Assembly (NCBI RefSeq): GCF_021295345.1 | Contig: NZ_JAIMJB010000002.1 | Coordinates: 300,259-364,258 of the forward strand | Length of the DNA: 64,000 nucleotides | DNA from: Motilimonas eburnea | GTDB taxonomy: Bacteria; Pseudomonadota; Gammaproteobacteria; Enterobacterales; CBDFNC01 | Direction: 5' to 3' | In this document: positions 57,684 through 64,000 of the stretch, one piece after another | How the letters are laid out: each line of letters starts with the position of its first letter | How positions within the stretch are numbered: position 1 is the stretch's first letter | Program-made: the position numbers and the translations under genes | Notes under the pieces: generated by a model | Databases searched by the model: none | What the model was told of the DNA's origin: nothing | Seen by the model: the letters and a program-made list of their open reading frames with translations, nothing else

Positions 57684-60600
57684 ATGACCTTACACTATAC
57701 CCAAGCTAGCGCCGGCTCAGGCAAAACCTACAGTATTGAACATGATGTTGCGGATAAACTGGAGCGCGGGGATCTGTTATCTAGCGAGATCATTGCGGTT
57801 ACTTTTACCAAGGACGCAGCAGAAGAGCTAAAGGGCCGGATCAGCCAAGCGTTGATCGGTCGCAATAAGTTAGAACTTGCCACCGGAGTAATATCTGCTC
57901 GCATCGGGACTGTTCACAGCGTATTCGGTCAACTTCTTTCAGACTTCGCTTTTGAGCTCGAACTCTCGCCTGAGCAACGTGTAATAGATGATCAAGATAA
58001 ACAGCTGGTGCTTGCTGAAGCGCTAGATGGTTGCCTTAGCTTGGCTGAAATCAAATCCCTCAATCAATTAAGTCTCCGCCTTAGCGTCGAGGATTGGCGA
58101 GCAGACGTGCTTAAAATCATTGAATTGATGCGCACCAATGCCATGCTGGCCAGTGACGTAAATACGTTTGCCCAAACCTCAATCGCTGCACTGCAACGCC
58201 ATCTTCCTACTACTAGTCCGGGGGTTACTGAAGCGGCGTTCATTCAAGCCCTTGAGGATGCGGTGCAAAAGGCCAGGCAGGTCGTTAAACCAACCAAGGG
58301 GCTTTTAGGTGCTGTTGACGCTTGCCAACGAATCCTTCGCCAGCAATCTCTAACGTGGCAAAACTGGGTAAGGGTGAGCAAGCTCAAACCAACCAAAATG
58401 GGCGAGCCCATCTTTGCACAAGCAATGTCCATGGGGCTAGAAGTGCTTAAGTGCCAAGCTTTTCAGCAGGAACTTACCGAGTTTATTGCTCTAGTATTTC
58501 AAGCAGCGCAGAAGGCAATGGATGCCTTTGCTGATATCAAGAAGTCTCGGGGTCTGATTGACTTTGTCGATCAGGAAAATCTGGCTCTTATTGCCATTGA
58601 CCATCCTGTCGTTCAACAGCGACTCAAAGAGGAGGTCCGCTACCTGATCATTGATGAGTTTCAGGACACTAGCCCTTTGCAGCTCGCTTTGTTTTCCAAA
58701 GTATCTGAGCTGGTTGACGATGTCCTCATGGTTGGAGATGCGAAACAAGCTATTTATGGATTCCGGGGCAGTGACCCTAAGCTCACGCTGGATGTATTGG
58801 ATTATGTCCAGCAGGGTGGCGGGCAAACCAATACGCTCTCCAACTCTTACCGTTCGCGCTCAGGTTTAGTTGAGCTGACCAACGAGCTTTTTACTGATCC
58901 GTTTAGCCATCTTTTAAAGCCGGACCAGGTACAGTTGACGCCGAATAGCTCATATTCGCTGGCCAGCGCAGAGTTAGGCTGGTGGACACTCGCTTACGAA
59001 GGCCGTAAGAGCAATGAACGTACACTTTCAGCGCTTGCCGAGGGAATTCGTGCTCATATTGAGGCTGGGGTTGAGGTTTGGGATAAAAAGCTGAAGAGAC
59101 CCCGCCAAGCAATGTGGCGTGATTTGGCAGTGCTTTGTCGCGGTAATGCAGAAGCTGCTGAACTGGCGGGCTACTGCGCTCGGATCGGCATCCCTGTGTC
59201 ACTAGAGCGAGCTGGTCTGGTAGAAACACCAGAAATCAGCCTGGCTCTGGCCTGTCTACGCCGCTTGATTGACCCATCAGACTCTCTAGCAAGCGCGGAA
59301 ATACTAACGTTAAATACGGGGGATGGCCCTGAGCAGTGGCTGCAAGGCCGTTTAGCTGCAGTATCAGCTGAAGAATCTTGGAAATGGAATAACACTGCGC
59401 ACCCTGCATTAGAGCGGCTGGCCAGCGCGCGTGAAAACGTTGGGTTGTTCAGTATCAAAGAAGCCCTGGATACAGCTATATTGGCTGGTGGCGTTGCTAA
59501 TACGGTTTGCCAATGGAACGAAGGAGCCAAACTGACCGAACATCGACTTGCCAACCTGGCCCAGCTTTCCAACTTAGTGAGCGACTATGAAAGCCATTGT
59601 TCGGCGCAATTTCTAGCTGCTACACCTACAGGGTTCATCTTGTGGCTGAAAAATCAAGAGCAGCGTTTTGACGACAAGCAAGCGTCAAACCCCGGTGATG
59701 CTATCACCATCGCCACCTACCACAAATCAAAAGGGCTCGAGTGGCCGATTGTCATCTGCCATAGTCTCGACAACCCTTTGAAGGTATCTCTATTTGGTCC
59801 TCGAATTACCAGCAAAGCGTTGCCGTTTGATTGGCAGCAACCGTTGCAGGGCCGAAGCTTGTGTTATTGGCCGAATCCGTTTCCTGATCAACGAGGAAGC
59901 GATGTTCTAACCGCTCAGTTAAGCCAATCCCAAGAGTGGAAAGAGGCTGAACAGCAAGCATTGAATGAAGCTATTCAATTGCTTTACGTAGGTATTACTC
60001 GCGCGCGGGACCAACTGATTTTAACCACGATTGGAAAAGAGGATGCTGTTGGAAACTGGCTGCAGTTGCTCAATAGCAGCGCATTGCCACCAGCTCAAGG
60101 GCTTCTCACATTATCTTCCGGAGCGACACTGAATGTTGATAAGCAAACATGGATCAAACCGGATGTTCCCTCTGCGTGGACTAATACCAGGTCTCGTCAC
60201 TGGTTGGCTCCCCAACTACAGTTAACTGAAGTAGAAGCCATAGACTACTTCCAGCCGGCATCGAAAGTAGCACCTCATAAGCGGAGCAGCTGCAGCGTCA
60301 TGCATGACTTTGGCACTCGTATTCCACTCAACGGCAAACCCGATATGGATCAGCTTGGCTCTGTTCTTCACCATTGCTTAGCGCTTGTTCTCGCAAAGCC
60401 TGATTTGGATGTCGAGATCTTGAATGACTTGGTTAAGGCCGAGATTCCGGGCGTTGTGCAAAGCGATCACATCTTCAAACAGGGGTTGGCTTTGTTTGAT
60501 TGGGTCAAAACCCAGTATCCCGACGCCATTCTCCACACGGAGATGCCAATCATGCAGATGCTTAGTGACGGTGGCCTTCGACAAGGGGCAATTGACCTGG

Positions 60601-60806
60601 CTGTGGAGACGGACGATGGCTGGATTGTTATTGACCACAAATCGAATCCGCAGCCGAAGGATAAATGGCTTGATATAGCGCAAGAGCATAGCGGGCAGTT
60701 AAAAGCATATCGGGACGCGTTAGAAGTTCTTTCAGGTAAACCAGTGATTAGCACGTTAGTTCATTTCTCGGTAAGTGGTGGGCTTGTAGAAGTATCACAG
60801 CTTTAA
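57684..60806 (+). CDS. AddA-like UvrD/REP helicase with C-terminal nuclease
   Basis: The 1040-residue SF1A helicase has Walker A ASAGSGKTYS at about 8-17, motif Ia TFTKDAAEELKGRI and motif II LIIDEFQDTSPLQ near 320. Motif III is GDAKQAIYGFRGSD near 350, motif V is ATYHKSKGLEWPIV near 675, and motif VI is LYVGITRARDQL near 766. A C-terminal PD-(D/E)XK nuclease is visible as GAIDLAVE and VIDHKSNPQ near 968-986. This matches AddA/RecB architecture in compact form. It likely pairs with the upstream AddB-like protein. There are no signs of damage. Confidence 0.92.
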   Translation: MTLHYTQASAGSGKTYSIEHDVADKLERGDLLSSEIIAVTFTKDAAEELKGRISQALIGRNKLELATGVISARIGTVHSVFGQLLSDFAFELELSPEQRVIDDQDKQLVLAEALDGCLSLAEIKSLNQLSLRLSVEDWRADVLKIIELMRTNAMLASDVNTFAQTSIAALQRHLPTTSPGVTEAAFIQALEDAVQKARQVVKPTKGLLGAVDACQRILRQQSLTWQNWVRVSKLKPTKMGEPIFAQAMSMGLEVLKCQAFQQELTEFIALVFQAAQKAMDAFADIKKSRGLIDFVDQENLALIAIDHPVVQQRLKEEVRYLIIDEFQDTSPLQLALFSKVSELVDDVLMVGDAKQAIYGFRGSDPKLTLDVLDYVQQGGGQTNTLSNSYRSRSGLVELTNELFTDPFSHLLKPDQVQLTPNSSYSLASAELGWWTLAYEGRKSNERTLSALAEGIRAHIEAGVEVWDKKLKRPRQAMWRDLAVLCRGNAEAAELAGYCARIGIPVSLERAGLVETPEISLALACLRRLIDPSDSLASAEILTLNTGDGPEQWLQGRLAAVSAEESWKWNNTAHPALERLASARENVGLFSIKEALDTAILAGGVANTVCQWNEGAKLTEHRLANLAQLSNLVSDYESHCSAQFLAATPTGFILWLKNQEQRFDDKQASNPGDAITIATYHKSKGLEWPIVICHSLDNPLKVSLFGPRITSKALPFDWQQPLQGRSLCYWPNPFPDQRGSDVLTAQLSQSQEWKEAEQQALNEAIQLLYVGITRARDQLILTTIGKEDAVGNWLQLLNSSALPPAQGLLTLSSGATLNVDKQTWIKPDVPSAWTNTRSRHWLAPQLQLTEVEAIDYFQPASKVAPHKRSSCSVMHDFGTRIPLNGKPDMDQLGSVLHHCLALVLAKPDLDVEILNDLVKAEIPGVVQSDHIFKQGLALFDWVKTQYPDAILHTEMPIMQMLSDGGLRQGAIDLAVETDDGWIVIDHKSNPQPKDKWLDIAQEHSGQLKAYRDALEVLSGKPVISTLVHFSVSGGLVEVSQL

Positions 60807-60857
60807 ACTTTAAGTAGTCAGCTTCATTTTGGTTTGTATCAAAATCAGCTTCTTAAG

Positions 60858-60889
60858 CTGGCAGTTTCTCGCTTTGGAGAAACTGCCAG
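60858..60889. terminator. Strong hairpin after the AddA-like gene
   Basis: Perfect 13-bp arms (CTGGCAGTTTCTC at 60858-60870 and GAGAAACTGCCAG at 60877-60889) enclose a 6-nt loop, 52 bp past the helicase stop. There is no U-tract on either side, so it may act as a mRNA-stabilising or Rho-type end. It separates the defence genes from the mobility module. Confidence 0.55.
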
Positions 60890-60926
60890 TGATAACTAGA
60901 TCATTAGATTTAATCATGACCTCGAT

Positions 60927-61103
60927 TCAGCGCCCCATCAAACATTCTTCCATCCACAGATCGACCTCACTTTCCACCCAAGCCACCGCCCTATCCCCTA
61001 AACTGATAGACTTTGGAAACTCTCCGTCATTCATTTTGCGGTAAATCGCCGAACGGCTTAGGGCTGTCTTTTCCATCACTTCTTTTAGTTTTAAAAATCT
61101 CAT
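60927..61103 (-). CDS. AlpA-family helix-turn-helix regulator
   Basis: A 58-residue protein, translated here from the sequence: MRFLKLKEVMEKTALSRSAI followed by YRKMNDGEFPKSISLGDRAV and AWVESEVDLWMEECLMGR. This is the AlpA/MerR-like excisionase-regulator motif (LSRSAIYRKMNDGEFP, then AWVESEVDLW). A good AAGGAG site lies about 8 nt before the ATG. AlpA-type proteins typically regulate integrase or excision genes in islands and prophages. It is divergent from the radC-like gene, with about 190 bp between. Confidence 0.88.
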   Translation of the reverse strand: MRFLKLKEVMEKTALSRSAIYRKMNDGEFPKSISLGDRAVAWVESEVDLWMEECLMGR

Positions 61104-61291
61104 GGGTTGTTCTCCTTGTTATTCGTCATAACAGGAGTCCGCCATTAAATTTTTACTCAGAACGTTCCTCTAGAGCTCACAAGATCCCACCCGGTCTCTA
61201 CTGGCATATCAATCCCCCCCTCATTCAAAATCCTTTCAGATATATGTCATCAAAGTGAGTCGGTACCACTGTTCACTTTAGGAGGCATATC

Positions 61292-61759
61292 ATGCGAGGC
61301 ACGTACTACCCACCCCACCAGCCATCGAGCTTAAATGAGTTACTTGAAACGGCAGCAGAGGCTCTTGCGCAGAAGTACAAGCGCGAAGGGACGTTCACAA
61401 ACCCAAATAACGTAAAAGAGTATTTAAGACTCAAACTAGGGTCATACGACCGAGAAGTGTTTGCACTGATGCTGCTTGATAATCAACATCAGTTAATTCG
61501 ATTTGAAGAGTTGTTCTTTGGCACTATTGATGCGGCAAGTGTATATCCAAGAGAAGTAGTTAAAGCAACGCTTAACGCCAATGCTGGCGCCGTGATATTT
61601 GCCCACAACCATCCCAGTGGTGATGCAGAGCCATCGAGCGCTGATAGACGCATTACCACAAGGCTCAGCGATGCCTTGTCGCTCATTGATGTTCGAGTAC
61701 TCGATCATATCGTGGTGGGTGAACATTGTGTCTCTTTTACAGAAAGGGGCTGGATATGA
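61292..61759 (+). CDS. RadC-like JAB-domain protein
   Basis: The 155-residue protein has the JAMM metal site [14 protein letters not shown] (His near 105 and 107, Asp near 118) and ERGWI at the end, as in island-borne RadC/DUF2466 proteins. It lacks the N-terminal helix-hairpin-helix domain of chromosomal RadC. An AGGAGG ribosome site lies 7 nt before the ATG. It belongs to the accessory set common in Vibrio/Shewanella islands. The function is uncertain; despite the name, a role in DNA repair is not established. Its stop overlaps the next start (ATGA). Confidence 0.92.
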   Translation: MRGTYYPPHQPSSLNELLETAAEALAQKYKREGTFTNPNNVKEYLRLKLGSYDREVFALMLLDNQHQLIRFEELFFGTIDAASVYPREVVKATLNANAGAVIFAHNHPSGDAEPSSADRRITTRLSDALSLIDVRVLDHIVVGEHCVSFTERGWI

Positions 61760-62211
61760 GAAGCATTATTGCGAAATATGGCTGTGTATCTTTATTACCA
61801 GAGCTACAGCAGTATTTAGTCGCGTCAATGAGCCTAGCCGCCCTTCCCGAGCACTCAAAACGGATTGCTCTTAACTTTCGCCATTCCGACTATCACGTTA
61901 ATCAAAGTGGACCTCACCCTATAGAGATCCACTTAACTAGACTAGACGATAGCCAAGTTTGGAAGATTACTACCATGACCAGCTTTTCGTTTCCTGACGA
62001 CTCAAGCTCGGAATTGGAGGTCGAACTCTATTTTAACTTCAATAACCAATGGTTTTATCAACCTGATATTGAGAGGTGTGAACTGAACCGACCGGAAGTG
62101 ATAGCGCTGTTCCATTCATGGCAGCGCGCACTGATGAAGGTCTTCCGCACTGGCGGTTTTGATTCTTTCGCTATCTCAACAATCAACCAATCAGCCCGTA
62201 CCACAGCTTAA
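61756..62211 (+). CDS. DUF2787 family protein, copy 1
   Basis: A 151-residue protein with [20 protein letters not shown] followed by IEIHLTR, the DUF2787 core. It shares this pattern with the next gene (ITLNFRDKSY, GGFHPVEI), showing the two are paralogues. The ATG at 61756 overlaps the RadC stop as ATGA; an upstream in-frame ATG at 61726 lies inside radC. DUF2787 has no known function and is frequent in mobile elements of Vibrionales and Alteromonadales. Confidence 0.8.
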   Translation: MRSIIAKYGCVSLLPELQQYLVASMSLAALPEHSKRIALNFRHSDYHVNQSGPHPIEIHLTRLDDSQVWKITTMTSFSFPDDSSSELEVELYFNFNNQWFYQPDIERCELNRPEVIALFHSWQRALMKVFRTGGFDSFAISTINQSARTTA

Positions 62212-62260
62212 ACCCATTCCACACCAAACAAAGTGCCGTTGTAGGGTGCTAGGAGGTCCT

Positions 62261-62698
62261 ATGCCTGTAAAAACATCAATATTCAGTTTCGCCCCTACAT
62301 GCTTACCAGTATCGAAGGAGTTTCAAAAATGCCTGGCCCAAGCGCTAAACCTTCACCCTCAAGACTTAGGTAATTACATCACGCTCAATTTTCGTGATAA
62401 AAGCTACAGCGCTGCTAATGGTGGTTTTCACCCTGTCGAGATAGCAATGCAAAAAGTGGAAGAGACGCACTATTCCATTTTGTACATTACCGACTTTAGT
62501 TATTGCGACGGCCCTTATCCAGAGCTGGAGAGAGATGTCGATTTTGATATTGGTAATGGAATGGCATTTTCTCGCTACGGGGGATGGCAAAGTATACGTG
62601 AACCCTTAATGGCGGAACTGTACGGATTGTGGCAAAGCAACTTTGTCGCTTATGTCGATATGGACGCCTACGACGAAATCAAAGTCAGTAGCCACTAA
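62261..62698 (+). CDS. DUF2787 family protein, copy 2
   Basis: A 145-residue paralogue of the preceding protein, with NYITLNFRDKSYSAANGGFH followed by PVEIAMQKVEE, then DFSYCDGPYPELERDVDFD. AGGAGGT lies just before the ATG at 62261. In-frame upstream ATGs at and after 62159 would overlap copy 1 and lack this site. Tandem duplication followed by divergence is the simplest reading. Confidence 0.82.
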   Translation: MPVKTSIFSFAPTCLPVSKEFQKCLAQALNLHPQDLGNYITLNFRDKSYSAANGGFHPVEIAMQKVEETHYSILYITDFSYCDGPYPELERDVDFDIGNGMAFSRYGGWQSIREPLMAELYGLWQSNFVAYVDMDAYDEIKVSSH

Positions 62699-62776
62699 AT
62701 CCCCGCTCAACCATCACGACAACAAACCAACCTAGAACCACGTCAAAAACCACATTCACTGGCACACGTGAGCACT

Positions 62777-62866
62777 GATGTCGCTGCTTCCCATATTGGT
62801 AAAACGGGAAGCTTGAAGCCCTTGCTACATAAGGGTTTGGCGATGTCGGTCTCTCTGTGCTTCCCA
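62777..62866. repeat. Repeat-rich region upstream of the integrase
   Basis: GCTTCCC occurs at 62786-62792 and 62859-62865, and its inverse GGGAAGC at 62806-62812. GATGTCG precedes both direct copies (62777-62783 and 62842-62848). The pattern could be recombinase or excisionase binding sites, or part of an attachment site. Confidence 0.5.
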
Positions 62867-62901
62867 AAACACTCTTCTACAGACAAAAAAGGAAGCAGAC
62901 T

Positions 62902-63462
62902 ATGGCTGAGGTCCAAGCAATAAAGGATGACGATACTATCCGTCTGATAGGTCACCTTCTAAGTATACGCTGCAATCCGCAAATGGCAGACGTTTGGCAT
63001 ATTGGTTTGAACCTAGCTCTTCGGATTTCCGATTTGCTCTCGATTCGGTTTGAAGATATCCACGATGACAGGCTTATCATCCGTGAAAGCAAAACCGGTA
63101 AGTTGGCCAATATCCCACTGAACACCAAAGCACGTGAACACATTGCCAAGGTTCGGGAAAGACACCCTAACCATGTTTACCTATTTCAATCGCATCGATG
63201 CCAACAACTAAAGCATAGGGCTCCGCAGCCGATCTCTCGGCGTGCGGTGTCGATGGCGTTTCAGCAAGTCGGGCAAGAACTCAACATTGCGCTAGGTACC
63301 CACTCCATGCGCAAAACACGAGGATATTTCCTCTATCAATCAACCAAAGATCTTGGACGAGTAATGAAGATGCTACGCCACACCTCTGAGGGCGTGACGC
63401 TTCGCTACATCGGTATCACCCAAGATGAAGTCGACAAAGACTTCGTGTCCCTCGAACTGTAA
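62902..63462 (+). CDS. Short tyrosine recombinase (site-specific integrase)
   Basis: A 186-residue catalytic domain with the full set of active-site residues: Arg near 41 (LALRISDLL), Lys near 64 (SKTGK), His-x-x-Arg at 134-137 (HSMRKT), His near 160 (RHTS) and nucleophile Tyr near 169 (RYIG). It lacks the N-terminal arm/core-binding domain of full-length phage integrases. It probably moves the island or an inner part of it, but may need another protein for site recognition. The ATG at 62902 follows GGAAG. An upstream ATG at 62857 lies in the repeat region and lacks such a site. Confidence 0.9.
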   Translation: MAEVQAIKDDDTIRLIGHLLSIRCNPQMADVWHIGLNLALRISDLLSIRFEDIHDDRLIIRESKTGKLANIPLNTKAREHIAKVRERHPNHVYLFQSHRCQQLKHRAPQPISRRAVSMAFQQVGQELNIALGTHSMRKTRGYFLYQSTKDLGRVMKMLRHTSEGVTLRYIGITQDEVDKDFVSLEL

Positions 63463-63480
63463 CTAAGAGAGGTTTCTATC

Positions 63481-63903
63481 ATGGAACACTTACAACCTGG
63501 CGATCACCTCGTGGTCGATATCAGCAATAACACCAGCGAACAATTTGCTCGCTACGGCAATGCAAAGCATCACGGTCTCTATATTGGCGAAGGAGAGGTT
63601 ATCCACTTTAATGCTCATCTTGATGAGGTCATCTGTGAGTTGCTCGATGATTTCAGTGGTGGCGGTCCTATCAACGTTAAACGTCACGCTAACTGCCCCA
63701 GACGTGCAATCGATAAGGCTCAGAGCAAACTAGGCTACAGCGGGTACAATGTCCTTTCCAACAACTGTGAGCACTTCGTTAACTATTGCTTAGATGATCA
63801 CCTCACTTCAGCACAAGTGGCGGATAACTATCACGTAGGCGCTCATATCGCGGCTCGTGCAGGGCTTCTTGGGCGTAAGCGCTTAATTAACCACACATAC
63901 TAA
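63481..63903 (+). CDS. LRAT-like (NlpC/P60 superfamily) cysteine hydrolase
   Basis: A 140-residue protein with the circularly permuted NlpC/P60 fold of lecithin-retinol acyltransferase-like proteins. It begins HLQPGDHLVVD, has KHHGLYIGEGEVIHF (catalytic His near 31) and the nucleophile motif NNCEHFVNYC (Cys near 96). Such proteins are thiol acyltransferases or hydrolases, and bacterial copies are common on mobile elements. The substrate is unknown. It follows the integrase gene by 18 bp. Confidence 0.85.
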   Translation: MEHLQPGDHLVVDISNNTSEQFARYGNAKHHGLYIGEGEVIHFNAHLDEVICELLDDFSGGGPINVKRHANCPRRAIDKAQSKLGYSGYNVLSNNCEHFVNYCLDDHLTSAQVADNYHVGAHIAARAGLLGRKRLINHTY

Positions 63904-63948
63904 GTCACAGCCACATTTGTCATAGTGCTTCTTTTCAAGGGAGGCGCT

Positions 63949-64000
63949 ATGAATCAACAAGATAAACGTGAATATTGGGCTGGTATGTTAGCCCTGTATC
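63949..64000 (+). CDS. Start of a further gene, cut by the window edge
   Basis: An ATG at 63949 with GGGAGG 5 nt upstream opens MNQQDKREYWAGMLALY and runs off the window. Seventeen residues are too few to assign. The start loosely resembles the small accessory proteins (TnpA-like) of IS66-type elements, but this is only a guess. Confidence 0.45.
   Translation, partial: MNQQDKREYWAGMLALY

Noticed and set aside
33556..60806. Calling the island DISARM or Druantia
   Set aside because: No DUF1998 protein, no phospholipase-D protein and no DrmA/DruE-type SF2 helicase was found. The only helicase is SF1 UvrD-like.

Overview
The window looks like a chromosomal segment of a marine-type gammaproteobacterium, probably near Shewanellaceae or Vibrionaceae. 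The reasons are the YibL, DUF2986, DUF2750 and DUF2787 proteins, a FadL-family porin, a monomeric NADP-isocitrate dehydrogenase, a YARHG protein and tRNA-Val(GAC) genes. The genus cannot be fixed from the sequence alone.

Region 1 (1-18.9 kb) is ordinary chromosome. It holds a photolyase/cryptochrome cut by the window edge, small conserved proteins (glutaredoxin-like, DUF2750, YibL, DUF2986), an SDR-DUF2867 protein, a hybrid histidine kinase with an odd response regulator, FadL, isocitrate dehydrogenase, an MltF-like lytic transglycosylase, a periplasmic binding protein, two identical tRNA-Val genes, a dCMP-deaminase-like protein and a CadC-type membrane regulator. Region 2 (19.2-24.3 kb) is a translationally coupled four-gene operon: GT2 glycosyltransferase, hexapeptide acyltransferase and two half-ABC exporters. 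The two exporters carry complementary degenerate ATPase motifs, so they should form a heterodimer. Region 3 (24.6-32.1 kb) is a SWIM / DUF5691-like / MoxR AAA+ / DUF5682 / VWA operon. A YARHG protein follows on the opposite strand.

Region 4 (33.5-60.8 kb) is the most striking part: a large candidate antiviral island. A minus-strand operon of eleven tightly packed genes runs from 54.8 down to 37.9 kb. In transcription order it encodes an S-subunit-like protein, a small protein, an N6-adenine methylase, a second S-subunit-like protein, an unknown protein, a 1434-residue P-loop ATPase, an unknown protein, a NurA-like protein, a HerA ATPase, a small possible nuclease and a Ser/Thr kinase with a C-terminal repeat region. 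A 1415-residue GHKL-ATPase/DUF3883 protein follows behind a likely terminator. Divergently, from the same promoter region, run an AddB-like PD-(D/E)XK protein and an AddA-like UvrD helicase-nuclease. Two near-identical 16-bp direct repeats lie in this divergent promoter. I see no PglZ, DUF1998, phospholipase-D or HsdR protein, so it is not a standard BREX, DISARM or type I R-M locus. My inference is a modification-dependent defence system that combines methylation marking, kinase signalling, HerA-NurA end processing and RecBCD/AddAB-like DNA degradation.

Region 5 (60.9-64 kb) is a mobility module: an AlpA-like regulator missed by length filters, a RadC/JAB protein, two DUF2787 paralogues, a short tyrosine recombinase with a repeat-rich upstream region, an LRAT-like cysteine hydrolase and the start of one more gene. 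The island probably extends past the right edge of the window. Its left limit is probably within about 33.2-33.55 kb.
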